From Vicinamibacteria bacterium (GTDB lineage: Bacteria > Acidobacteriota > Vicinamibacteria > Vicinamibacterales > UBA8438), in contig JAJEFC010000038.1 of NCBI GenBank assembly GCA_022820675.1, positions 1 to 32,968 of the forward strand: a DNA stretch of 32,968 nucleotides. The letters run 5' to 3'. The stretch's first letter is position 1; each line of letters begins with the position of its first letter. Made by a program: the position numbers and the translations under genes. Below the pieces are notes generated by a model. The model was given only the letters and a program-made list of their open reading frames with translations, searched no databases and had not been told where the DNA came from. Below are positions 24,187 to 31,860 of this stretch, one piece after another.

Positions 24187-25128
24187 ATGAGATGGATCGG
24201 CGCGGTCGTCGTCGCGGTGCTGGCCGCCGGCCCGGCGGGACCGGCCGCTGCCCAGCCCGAGCGGATCGTCAGCATCGACACCCTGAACGTCCGCGACGTG
24301 CTCTACCACCTCGGGGGCGGAGGCGGGAACGGGCTCGCCCTCATCGACGAGATCAACGGCGGCGTGGTCCTCATCGACACCAAGCCGCCGGGCTGGGGCG
24401 CGGCGGTGCGCGAGGTCATCGAGCAGGTGACGGACCTGCCGGTCACCACCATCATCAACACCCACGCCCACGAGGAGCACGCGGGCAGCAACGCGGAGTT
24501 CCCCGACGCGACGACCATCGTCGCGCACGCCAACGCACGGGCGGCGATGCTGCGCGACGGCCGGTACGCGGAAGGCGGCCCGGGGCTGCCCACGACCACG
24601 TTCACCGACCGCCACTCGCTGCTCGACGACCTCGATCGCATCGACCTGTACCACTTCGGCCCCGGCCACACCGACGGCGACGTCGTGGTGGTCTTCCCCG
24701 CGAAGGGCGTCGCCTATCTCGGCGGCCTCTTTCCCGACCGGGCGGTCCCGGTCATCGACCTCGAGCGGGGCGGCAGCGGGCTCGCCTTCCCCGACACGCT
24801 CGATCGCGTCGTCGAGGCCATCGACGGCGTCGCCCGGGTCATCACCGGGCACGGGCCGTTTCCCTCGACCTACGCGGGCCGGGGGCGGCGCGAGCGGGGC
24901 GCGGCGCGCGCGTGGAGCGGGTTTCTGACCTGGGGCCACCTCGCCGAGTACGCCGCGTTCACCCGCGACCTCGTCACCGCGGTGGAGCGGGAGTTCACGG
25001 CCGGGCGCAGCGCGACCGAGGCGACGGCGACGCTGGAGCGGGAGCTGCCGGGGCGGTACGCCGACTACGACCTGACGAATCTGCAGGCCGCCGTCGATGC
25101 GCTCTACACCGAGTTGGCCGCTCGGTGA
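24187..25128 (+). CDS. Exported metallo-beta-lactamase-fold protein with an altered metal site
   Basis: 313 residues from the ATG at 24187, with GGAGG 6 nt upstream. Signal peptide ends PAAAQ. The MBL fold is seen in GGVVLIDTKPPGW, TTIINTHAHEEHAGSN (residues 87-102), FGPGHTDGDVVVVFP and RVITGHGPFPSTY. Two usual metal ligands are changed: HxHxDH reads HAHEEH (Asp to Glu at 97), and the bridging Asp of the 'GDLF' strand reads GGLFPDR. The zinc-binding histidines remain. It could bind one metal, use a different metal or have lost catalysis. Downstream is a secreted PQQ-like propeller. Confidence 0.82.
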   Translation: MRWIGAVVVAVLAAGPAGPAAAQPERIVSIDTLNVRDVLYHLGGGGGNGLALIDEINGGVVLIDTKPPGWGAAVREVIEQVTDLPVTTIINTHAHEEHAGSNAEFPDATTIVAHANARAAMLRDGRYAEGGPGLPTTTFTDRHSLLDDLDRIDLYHFGPGHTDGDVVVVFPAKGVAYLGGLFPDRAVPVIDLERGGSGLAFPDTLDRVVEAIDGVARVITGHGPFPSTYAGRGRRERGAARAWSGFLTWGHLAEYAAFTRDLVTAVEREFTAGRSATEATATLERELPGRYADYDLTNLQAAVDALYTELAAR

Positions 25129-25458
25129 CCCAGGGCCGACCGCGCCGCCGACCCGAGCGGCGACGGGCCCTCCGCCCCCGGTCGCGTCGCGGGCCCGCAC
25201 GCTACGGCGGTGGCGAGATGCGTTGCCGCGGCCCGGCCATCCGGCAAGGCCGCGACCCAGTCATCCGGGGGGACGGTGACAGGTGTTGCCGCGCCGCGGT
25301 CAGCCTCGGGAAGCCGCGGGCAAGGGGCCGCATCCGGGCGTAGTGGCAAGCCCGTGTCGTGCACTGTCGTGACCGGAGCAAATGGCGGCTCGTTCCCACG
25401 GAAGCCGGTGGATGGGTATTCGGAACAGCGTCCTGAGTTCGACGGGAGACATTCACGA
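25129..25458. other. 330-bp intergenic region without a recognised feature
   Basis: The frame of the next gene stays open back to 25210, but that part is Ala/Ser/Gly-rich, lacks a signal sequence and has no ribosome site. I see no promoter, repeat copy or RNA gene. GGGAG at 25444-25448 serves the ATG at 25459. Confidence 0.4.
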
Positions 25459-26802
25459 ATGACCAGCGCGAGACTGACCGCGGTTGTCGCCTGCGCGGCC
25501 TGCCTGGCCGGCGGCGCGGCGGAGGTGGCGGCCGACGACTGGCCCGAGTTCCGCGGGGCGGGGCGCCTCGGGGTGTGGACCGAGACCGGCATTCTCCGCA
25601 CGTTCCCCGAGGACGGGTTGAAGGCGCGCTGGCGCACCCCCGTCAAGGCCGGCTACTCGGGGCCGGCGGTGGCCGACGGCCGCGTATTCATCACCGACTG
25701 GGAGCCGCGGCAGGGCATGCGCGGGGTCGAGCGGGCGCTGGCCCTCGACGAGGCGACCGGCGAGATTCTCTGGACGCAGTCGTGGGAGGCGGACTACACA
25801 GGCATCCAGTGGGAGATTGGACCGGGCGCGACGCCGACCGTCGACGGCGATCGCGTCTACGTCCTCGGACGCACCGGCGTGATGTCGGCCCTGGCCGTCG
25901 ACACCGGCGAGCTCCTGTGGCGGAAGCACTACGCCGAGGACTACGGCGTCGACCGCATGCAGTGGGGCTTCGACTGGGGCTTCGCGAGCGCGCCCCTCGT
26001 CGACGGCGAGCGGCTCATCTGCCTCGTCGGCGGCTCGCCCGACGCCCGCGTGGTCGCCTTCGACAAGATGACGGGGGAGGAGCAGTGGCGGGCCCTGCCG
26101 AGCGAGGCCGACCTCGGGGTCGCGCAGCCCATCATCATCGAGGCCGGCGGGGCGCGGCAGCTCATCATCTGGAACCCCGAGGAGGTCGCCTCGCTCGACC
26201 CGGTGACCGGCGAGGTCTACTGGCGGCAGCCCTACGTCGTGGGCGGCGCCATGACCGTCGCGGTGCCGGTGCAGGTGGGGGCCCGCCTCTTCTTCACCAC
26301 GTTCTACGACGGCCCCATGATGCTCGCCCTCAACCAGGACCGCCCGGGGGCGACCATCGCCTGGAAGGGGAGCAGCAACAGCGAGATCCGCACCGAGGGC
26401 CTGCACGCGGTGCTCGCCACCCCCATCATCGACGGCGGCTACATCTACGGCATCTGCAGCTACGGCCAGCTCCGGTGCCTGGACGCCGAGACCGGCGAGC
26501 GCATCTGGGAGACCCAGGAGGCCACGGTCGAGCGGCGCCGGTGGGTCTCGGGGTTCATGGTCAAGAACCGGGACCGCGTGTTCATCAACAACGACCGTGG
26601 CGAGCTGATCATCTCGCGGCTGAGCCCCGCCGGCTACGAGGAGATCAGCCGCACGCAACTGATCGCGCCGACCTCCGACCCCGGCAACCGGCGCGAGCTG
26701 CGCAGCGTGAGCTGGGTGCATCCCGCCTACGCCAACCGGCACGTCCTCACCCGTAACGACGAGGAGATCGTCAGCTTCTCGCTCGATGCGGCCGACTACT
26801 GA
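25459..26802 (+). CDS. Secreted PQQ-like beta-propeller repeat protein
   Basis: 447 residues. The signal peptide (MTSARLTAVVACAACLAGGAAEVAA) leads to DDWPEFRGAGRLGVWTETG, the standard opening of outer-membrane-assembly/PQQ-like propellers in Acidobacteriota and Planctomycetes. Repeated blades end in W: ALDEATGEILWTQSW, AVDTGELLWRKHY, AFDKMTGEEQWRAL, LDPVTGEVYWRQPY, CLDAETGERIWETQ. The motif 'D..TGE..W' recurs five times. Typical PQQ-binding residues of true dehydrogenases are not evident, so it may bind a ligand or partner and not oxidise alcohols. Start chosen at 25459. Confidence 0.88.
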   Translation: MTSARLTAVVACAACLAGGAAEVAADDWPEFRGAGRLGVWTETGILRTFPEDGLKARWRTPVKAGYSGPAVADGRVFITDWEPRQGMRGVERALALDEATGEILWTQSWEADYTGIQWEIGPGATPTVDGDRVYVLGRTGVMSALAVDTGELLWRKHYAEDYGVDRMQWGFDWGFASAPLVDGERLICLVGGSPDARVVAFDKMTGEEQWRALPSEADLGVAQPIIIEAGGARQLIIWNPEEVASLDPVTGEVYWRQPYVVGGAMTVAVPVQVGARLFFTTFYDGPMMLALNQDRPGATIAWKGSSNSEIRTEGLHAVLATPIIDGGYIYGICSYGQLRCLDAETGERIWETQEATVERRRWVSGFMVKNRDRVFINNDRGELIISRLSPAGYEEISRTQLIAPTSDPGNRRELRSVSWVHPAYANRHVLTRNDEEIVSFSLDAADY

Positions 26803-27232
26803 CGCGTGCGCGGGGATCCCGACGCCACGAAGCGGTCCGGGGGTGGGGGTTTTCGCCCGAGCCCGGGAGTCGCGGCGCGCGGCTCCGATTCCCGCCATTC
26901 AACCCCGGCAGCCCGCGGCCTGTCGACGGGCGGGCTCGCGGCGGAGCGCCGGTTGGGGGCGCGGTGCCGGGGCCGCGCGATTCCTGCCGCCGTGCGCCCG
27001 CCTGCGCGCGGGGGTTGTTGCCCCCCTTGCCGGAACCTGTCGGGCTGCGGACCGGGGGGGGGCGGCGCGAACGCGCCCCGCCCCATCTTGCTTCCGATCG
27101 CCGAAGTGGGCGATCATGCGTATCCATGCAGGAAGTCTGCGCCTGGACGGCCAGGCCCCTCTGCAAGGCTGATTGGGCGCCAAGCGGAGCCGGAGGCGAC
27201 GATTGGCGGGCGAGTGGACGAGGAGAAGTGAC
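26803..27232. other. 430-bp intergenic region with a G9 tract, a small hairpin and a repeat copy
   Basis: No gene seen. It contains GGGGG-TTGTTG-CCCCC (27010-27025), followed by TT, a possible weak terminator for the propeller gene; a run of nine G (27054-27062); and the dispersed repeat at 27134-27214, which ends 6 bp before the ribosome site of the next gene. Confidence 0.45.
27134..27214 (+). repeat. Dispersed ~80-bp intergenic repeat, copy 4
   Basis: Starts AAGTCTGCGCCTGGAC, then CTGATTGGGCGCCAAGCGGA and GCCGGAGGCGACGATTGGCG. The second half matches the 2934 copy at nearly every base. It lies just before GAGGAG and the ATG at 27233, so it may be part of that gene's leader. Confidence 0.7.
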
Positions 27233-28288
27233 ATGAACCATGGAAGTCGCGCTGCAGCGGGTCGGGCGATCGCCGTCGCCGTCGCCCTGGGGATGCTGGT
27301 TCCGGCCGTCGCCGCCGGTCAGGCCGCCGACGAGGCGGTGCCGAGGACCGCGTGGGGCGCCCCCGACATTCAGGGCGTCTGGGACTTCCGCTCGATCACG
27401 CCGATGGAGCGTCCCGACGATCTCGGGGACCGCGCCTTCCTGACCGAGGAAGAGGCCGCGAACATCGAGCAGGAGACGCTGGCCCGCAACGAGGAGCTCC
27501 TGAACCGTCCCGCGCGCCGGACGGAGGTCACCTCGAGCGTGGACCAGGGGGAGGAGGGCGCCCCCGGGTTCTACAACAACCTGTGGCTCGATCGGGGCAC
27601 CGCCCCCGTCGGCACCCGGCGCACGTCGCTCGTCGTCGACCCGCCCGACGGCAAGATTCCGGCCCTCGTGCCCGAGGCGGCCGAGCGTCAGGCGCAACTG
27701 CGCGCGGCGCGGGAGGGCGTCGACAACCACTCGCCGACGCCGGGCGGCTGGGTCGAGGACCTCGGGGCCAACGGCCTGCAGCTTCGCTGCATCACCGGCT
27801 TCAACGCCGGCCCCCCGATGACCCCGGGCGGCTACAACAACAACGTGCAGATCTTCCAGACCCCCGACCACGTGGTGCTCCTCAACGAGATGAACCACAA
27901 CGCCCGCGTCGTTCCGCTCGACGGGCGGCCGGAGATCGACCTGCCGCAGTGGACGGGCGACTCGCGCGGGCACTGGGAGGGCGACACCCTGGTCGTCGAG
28001 ACGGCCAACTTCCTGCGCGAGACGAGCTTCCGGTCGGGCGCGACCGACGACAACCTGCGCCTCACCGAGCGCTTCACGCGGGTGTCGCAGGGCATGCTGA
28101 TGTACGAGGCGACCATCGACGACCCCACCGTCTGGACGAGGCCGTGGACCTACGAGGTGCCGATGGTGTGGAACGAGCAGCCGATGTACGAGTACGCGTG
28201 CCACGAGGGCAACTACGGCCTGTACAACATCCTCGCGGGGGCGCGGGTGGAGGAAGCGGCCGCCGCCGCGGCCGAGGCCTCGAGGTAG
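27233..28288 (+). CDS. Secreted protein of the GVWDFR/ACHEGNYG family, paralogue B
   Basis: 351 residues from the ATG at 27233, with GAGGAG at 27220-27225. Signal peptide ends PAVAAGQ. It aligns along its full length with paralogue A: TAWGAPDIQGVWDFRSITPMERP, SLVVDPPDGKIPAL, HSPTPGGWVEDLG, RCITGFNAGPPMTPGGYNNN, HVVLLNEMNHNARVVPLDGRPE, GDSRGHWEGDTLVVETANFL and YEYACHEGNYGLYNILAGARVEEA. It has an extra Arg/Glu-rich stretch near residues 85-105. Function unknown. With paralogue C 153 bp later it forms a local tandem pair. Confidence 0.85.
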   Translation: MNHGSRAAAGRAIAVAVALGMLVPAVAAGQAADEAVPRTAWGAPDIQGVWDFRSITPMERPDDLGDRAFLTEEEAANIEQETLARNEELLNRPARRTEVTSSVDQGEEGAPGFYNNLWLDRGTAPVGTRRTSLVVDPPDGKIPALVPEAAERQAQLRAAREGVDNHSPTPGGWVEDLGANGLQLRCITGFNAGPPMTPGGYNNNVQIFQTPDHVVLLNEMNHNARVVPLDGRPEIDLPQWTGDSRGHWEGDTLVVETANFLRETSFRSGATDDNLRLTERFTRVSQGMLMYEATIDDPTVWTRPWTYEVPMVWNEQPMYEYACHEGNYGLYNILAGARVEEAAAAAAEASR

Positions 28289-28310
28289 TCGATTGGAGCT
28301 GGAAGCCGGC

Positions 28311-28361
28311 CGGGCGTCCGCGGGCGCCCGGCGGAGCCGTCAGGCGGGCGGGCCGGGCGGT
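28311..28361 (+). repeat. Partial copy of the dispersed repeat core
   Basis: GCGGGCGCCCGGCGGAGCCG, TCAGGCGGGCGGGCCGGGCGG resembles GCGCGCCCGGCCGAGCCGCC, AGGCGAAGATGGGCGGGCC in the copy at 289 and the inverted copy in accC. It lies in the 153-bp gap between paralogues B and C. Confidence 0.45.
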
Positions 28362-28441
28362 CGAGCGGAAGCCGTCGAAACGGACAAGGGCGAGCCCGCG
28401 GCGCGGGCTGGCGCTCTTCTCACATCAGAGGTGAAGGGAAC

Positions 28442-29452
28442 ATGACGATTCGAACACTCGCCGTGCTCGCGGGCAGCGCCGTGCTCGCCCTGTCGCTCTC
28501 GGCCCCGGCCGCCGGTCAGTCAGGGAGCGAGACCTTGCGGACCCCGGACGGGCACCCCGACATCAGCGGCGTCTGGGACTTCCGGACCGTGACCCCGCTC
28601 GAGCGTCCCGAGGAGTTCGCGGACCAGGCGTTCCTCTCCGAGGAGGAGGTCGCCGCCTACGCGGCCGAACGCGTCCGGGAGAGCAACGCCGACCGCGACC
28701 GGGAGGAGCGGAAGCTCGAGACGACCGCCCGGGGAGAGGTGAACGGCACCCGCGAGAGCCGCGACCTCGCCCTCGCCTACAACGACTTCTGGTGGGACCG
28801 CGGCGACTCCGTCGTCGAGACCCGCCGCACCTCGCTGGTCGTCGACCCCCCGAACGGCCGGGTGCCGGCGTTGACGGAGGCGGCCGAGGCCCGGGCGGCC
28901 GAGCGCCTGCGCGTCAACCAGCGGCCGTCGTGGGGCCCCGAGGACCGACCCCTCGGCGAGCGGTGCATCACCGGCTTCAACTCGGGACCGCCGATGCTGC
29001 CCGCCGCCTACAACATGAACGTGCAGATCTTCCAGACCGCCGACCATGTCGTCATCCTCAACGAGATGGTGCACAACGCCCGCATCGTCCCCCTCGACGG
29101 CAGCGACCACGGCACCGTGCCCATGTGGACCGGCGTCTCCCGCGGCCACTGGGACGGCGACACCTTGGTCGTCGAGACGAAGAACTTCCTGCGCGAGACC
29201 AGCTTCAGGAACTCGAGCGAGAACCTCCACCTCGTCGAGCAGTTCCGGCGCACGAGCGAGGACGTGCTGCTCTACTCGTTCACGGTGACCGACCCGACGA
29301 CGTGGACGCAGCCGTGGTCGGTGGAGCTCCCGATGCGCCAGAGCGACCTCCCGATCTTCGAGTACGCCTGCCACGAGGGCAACTACGGCATGGACGGCAC
29401 CCTGACCGGGGCCCGGGCGATCGAGAAGGCGGCGGCGAACGATGGCCAGTAG
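28442..29452 (+). CDS. Secreted protein of the GVWDFR/ACHEGNYG family, paralogue C
   Basis: 336 residues; ATG at 28442 with GAAGGGA upstream. Signal peptide ends SAPAAGQ. Family marks: DGHPDISGVWDFRTVTPLERP, DLALAYNDFWWDRGDSVVETRRTSLVVDPP (read in two parts), ERCITGFNSGPPMLPAAYN, VVILNEMVHNARIVPLDG, SRGHWDGDTLVVETKNFLRE and FEYACHEGNYGMDGTLTG. It lacks the PGGWVEDLG block of A and B and so belongs to a slightly different branch. It is the closest match to the relic at 16533. Its last 11 bp overlap the start of the selenoprotein gene. Confidence 0.85.
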   Translation: MTIRTLAVLAGSAVLALSLSAPAAGQSGSETLRTPDGHPDISGVWDFRTVTPLERPEEFADQAFLSEEEVAAYAAERVRESNADRDREERKLETTARGEVNGTRESRDLALAYNDFWWDRGDSVVETRRTSLVVDPPNGRVPALTEAAEARAAERLRVNQRPSWGPEDRPLGERCITGFNSGPPMLPAAYNMNVQIFQTADHVVILNEMVHNARIVPLDGSDHGTVPMWTGVSRGHWDGDTLVVETKNFLRETSFRNSSENLHLVEQFRRTSEDVLLYSFTVTDPTTWTQPWSVELPMRQSDLPIFEYACHEGNYGMDGTLTGARAIEKAAANDGQ

Positions 29453-29783
29453 GGTCGACTGGTACTACCACCGATCGGGTTGAACGAGCTGCAGCAGAGT
29501 CTCCAGGTTCCTGGAGGCAAACGGGGTGGACGTCGCCGAACGGGTGCCCGCGAGCCGCAAGCTCGACCGGTCTCACGCCCGCGAGCTGGCCGCGGCGGCG
29601 TCGCGCATCATCGTCGCCAAGGGCCGGAAGGTGGTGGAGTTCGAGCCCCGCGGCGCGCCCGACGACGCGGTGCTCGACGCCATGGTCGGCGCCACCGGCA
29701 ACCTGCGGGCGCCGCTGCTGCGGGTCGGCAAGACCCTGCTCGTCGGCTTCGACGCCGACAGCTACGCCGGCGTGCTCGGCTGA
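29442..29783 (+). CDS. Probable selenoprotein: ArsC/glutaredoxin-like with UxxC motif (in-frame TGA)
   Basis: Reading from the ATG at 29442 gives MASRVDWYYHRSG, then TGA (29481-29483), then TSCSRVSRFLEANGVDVAE without further stops to 29783: 113 residues with Sec at 14. The TGA sits exactly where the first Cys of a thioredoxin-fold CxxC motif belongs (U-T-S-C), directly after the first beta strand. Downstream the domain is intact: RIIVAKGRKVVEFEPRG, TGNLRAPLLRVGKTLLVGFD. This is the pattern of the small ArsC-family (seleno)protein group. A SECIS-like hairpin begins 15 nt after the TGA. A conventional reading would start at GTG 29526 and lose the active site (85 residues). The alternative is a pseudogene with a Cys-to-stop change. 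Role: thiol-selenol redox chemistry, substrate unknown. Confidence 0.75.
29499..29518 (+). promoter_or_regulatory. SECIS-like hairpin for Sec insertion
   Basis: CTCCAG (29501-29506) pairs perfectly with CTGGAG (29511-29516) around the loop GTTC; a U-G and a G-C pair extend the stem to 8 bp. GGU lies at the loop edge (29506-29508), as in bacterial SECIS loops read by SelB. It begins 15 nt after the TGA, inside the coding region, the expected bacterial placement. Confidence 0.6.
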
Positions 29784-29806
29784 CCGCGCCGCTCATCCGA
29801 AACCGC

Positions 29807-29869
29807 ATGAGACCGGGCGCCGCTCTGGGAAGCTTGATGATCCTCGGGGCGGCGCTCGGCGGCTGCCGG
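29807..29869 (+). other. Signal peptide and lipobox of the lipoprotein
   Basis: Residues 1-20 are short, with one Arg, a hydrophobic core and GGC at the end; Cys 20 would be acylated. The +2 residue is Arg, so outer-membrane sorting is plausible. Confidence 0.5.
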
Positions 29870-30430
29870 ATCGATACCGGGTTGCCGCCCGCCGACCGGC
29901 AGGCGCCGCCGCCGGCTTCCGATTCCGCTACCGCCCCCGAGGCGGAAGACGGGCTTTCGTCGGTCGAGCCGGAGACAGCCGGCGTTCCCGTCGGGCGTCT
30001 CGACCCGCCGGGAACGCCCGACGGCATCGTTTACCACGTCGTCAAGGGCGCCCGCTTCTTCGACATTCTCGTCGCCCGTATCGGCAACCGCGAGCACGTC
30101 GTGCTGGGGGAGACCGACGATATGTGCCTCGATCTCCCGGACCAGCGGGATTTCGACGGCGACGGAAGCCGCGACGCCCTGGTGTTCCGGAGCCCCCGCT
30201 GCCGGGGCGACGTTGCCCCCGGCTTGCTCTTCTTCGTGTCGGCCGACACCGCCTTTCGTCGATCCAACCCGTTCCCCGGGCATCGGCCACGCATCGAACG
30301 GTGGAACGGAGAGTGGAGCGTTCTCACCGGCGAGGCCCGGCACGTGCTGCGGAACGGACGCGCGGTGCGCGTCGAGGGGACCGGTTCCGGCGCGTCGCAC
30401 CGCCCCCTGCCCGGGGATTCCCGTCGTTGA
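29807..30430 (+). CDS. Lipoprotein with a DxDxDG calcium-type loop, unknown function
   Basis: 207 residues from the ATG at 29807, 23 bp after the selenoprotein gene. N-terminus MRPGAALGSLMILGAALGGC ends in a lipobox-like LGGC, so lipid attachment is likely. A Pro/Ala-rich linker follows, then a folded part with DFDGDGSRDALVF, an FG-GAP/EF-hand-like calcium loop, and single cysteines in DMCLDLP and SPRCRGD that could pair. No family recognised. No strong ribosome site; coupling to the upstream gene is possible. A hairpin overlaps the stop codon. Confidence 0.65.
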   Translation: MRPGAALGSLMILGAALGGCRIDTGLPPADRQAPPPASDSATAPEAEDGLSSVEPETAGVPVGRLDPPGTPDGIVYHVVKGARFFDILVARIGNREHVVLGETDDMCLDLPDQRDFDGDGSRDALVFRSPRCRGDVAPGLLFFVSADTAFRRSNPFPGHRPRIERWNGEWSVLTGEARHVLRNGRAVRVEGTGSGASHRPLPGDSRR

Positions 30431-30446
30431 CACCGCCAGTGGTGTC
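30429..30446 (+). terminator. Hairpin at the lipoprotein stop codon
   Basis: GACACC and GGTGTC pair perfectly around GCCAGT, starting inside the TGA at 30428-30430. Six base pairs and no immediate T tract, so moderate at best. The next gene starts 176 bp later. Confidence 0.35.
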
Positions 30447-30621
30447 GGGCATCTTTGGTACGTGAAGGCCTTCCGACACGCCCGGCACCGTCCCGCGGCC
30501 ACGGAACGGGGCGAGGCTCGCGCTCCGGTGCGGGCGGATTGGAGCGACGCCGCGGGACGTCTGCGGGCGGCCTACCCGAAACCTCTGCGTAGCGGCACCA
30601 CGGCGGCAAGGCTGGTTGCGG

Positions 30622-31860
30622 ATGGCCGCGGTGAACGATGAGTCCTTGAAGCCATCTTTCGATACGAAGCCGGCTCCGGGCCCCCGGGGCTCGGTCGCGG
30701 CGGCGGCCGCTCCGGGCTGGCACTTCCTCGTCCGATGGACGGCCGCGTGGCTCGCCGTCGGCGTGGTCTTCGCGGCCGGCGTGTCGTTCGGGACCGGCGT
30801 CGACCTCGGCCCGGTCCTGCGGCTGAGCGTGCTGTTCGCCGAAGTCGTCGGGTTCAGCGCCTACATCTCGGCGCGGCTGGTGTCCCCGCTGCTGGCGCGG
30901 CTGCCGGGGGCCCTGCGCCTGGCGCTCGACGCGCTGATCGTCGTGTCGGGGACGATCTTCGGCTCGATCCTGGTCATCTTCACCGACCCGCTCTACGTGG
31001 CGGCGCAGCCCCGCGCCGCCCTGCTGCTCGTCGCGTTCAACGCGGTGCTCGCGGCGGGGGTCGCGGTGGCCCTGGGCACCTACGACCGGATGCGCCGCCA
31101 GATCGAGGCGTCGTACCGCGTTCTCCGGGAACGGGACGCGCTGGAGCGCGAGCTCACCGTGGCCCGCGACGTCCAGCGCGAGCTGCTGCCTCGCGAGGTC
31201 CCCGACGTAGCGGGCCTGGAGCTGGCCGGGGTCTGCCGGCCCGCCATCGCGGTGGGCGGCGACCTCTACGACTACCTGCAGGACGGCGACGGCCGGCTGG
31301 GCGTGTTCATCGCCGACGTATCCGGCAAGGGCGTTCCCGCCGCCCTCCTCATGGCCAACCTGCAGGCCTCGCTGCGCAGCCGTTTCCCGATCGCGGAGAC
31401 TCCGGGCTCCCTCGCGGCGGGCCTCAACGAGGCGTTGTGCGGCTCGTCGTCCGCCGCGCGCTACGCCACCGCGTTCCTCGCCACCTTCGACCCCGAGACG
31501 CGCCGCCTGTCCTACACCAACGCCGGGCACCTGCCGGCGATCCTCGTTCGTGACCGCGAGACGGCGCGTTGCGAGGACGGCGGCATGCCCATCGGGCTGT
31601 TCGAGGGGACAGACTACGAGACGGGCGCCCTGACGCTCGCCCCCGGCGACCTCCTGGCCCTGTTCACCGACGGGGTCAGCGAGGCTCCCGCGCCCGACGG
31701 CGAGGAGTTCGGGGCGGAGCGGCTGGCCGGGCTGCTGCGCGCCCATCGCGCGCGCCCGCTCGGCGCCGTCATCGACACCGTGCTCGACGCCCTGCTGCAG
31801 TGGACCGGCCCCGTCGACGCCCACGACGACGTCACCCTCGTCCTCGCGAGGGTGCGGTGA
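30622..31860 (+). CDS. Membrane-bound SpoIIE/RsbU-type PP2C serine phosphatase
   Basis: 412 residues from the ATG at 30622 (a TTG at 30616 is less likely). Four transmembrane helices lie at about 33-55, 66-85, 99-121 and 131-152, followed by a coiled coil (about 155-190, YRVLRERDALERELTVARDVQRELLP, read in two parts) and the PP2C domain. Metal-site motifs are intact: VGGDLYDY (211-218), ADVSGKGVPAAL (231-242), FTDGVSEA and the final DDVTL. Such enzymes dephosphorylate anti-sigma antagonists (partner switching). The GTGA overlap with the histidine kinase gene, and the shared membrane module, indicate joint function. Confidence 0.9.
   Translation: MAAVNDESLKPSFDTKPAPGPRGSVAAAAAPGWHFLVRWTAAWLAVGVVFAAGVSFGTGVDLGPVLRLSVLFAEVVGFSAYISARLVSPLLARLPGALRLALDALIVVSGTIFGSILVIFTDPLYVAAQPRAALLLVAFNAVLAAGVAVALGTYDRMRRQIEASYRVLRERDALERELTVARDVQRELLPREVPDVAGLELAGVCRPAIAVGGDLYDYLQDGDGRLGVFIADVSGKGVPAALLMANLQASLRSRFPIAETPGSLAAGLNEALCGSSSAARYATAFLATFDPETRRLSYTNAGHLPAILVRDRETARCEDGGMPIGLFEGTDYETGALTLAPGDLLALFTDGVSEAPAPDGEEFGAERLAGLLRAHRARPLGAVIDTVLDALLQWTGPVDAHDDVTLVLARVR

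Noticed and set aside
29526..29783. 85-residue gene starting at GTG 29526
   Set aside because: It would begin in the middle of a thioredoxin-like domain. The in-frame upstream sequence with TGA at a Cys column explains the domain better.
29480..30430. 316-residue protein fusing the selenoprotein region with the lipoprotein
   Set aside because: The first 109 codons are in a different frame from the ArsC-like domain, whereas a lipoprotein signal begins cleanly at 29807.
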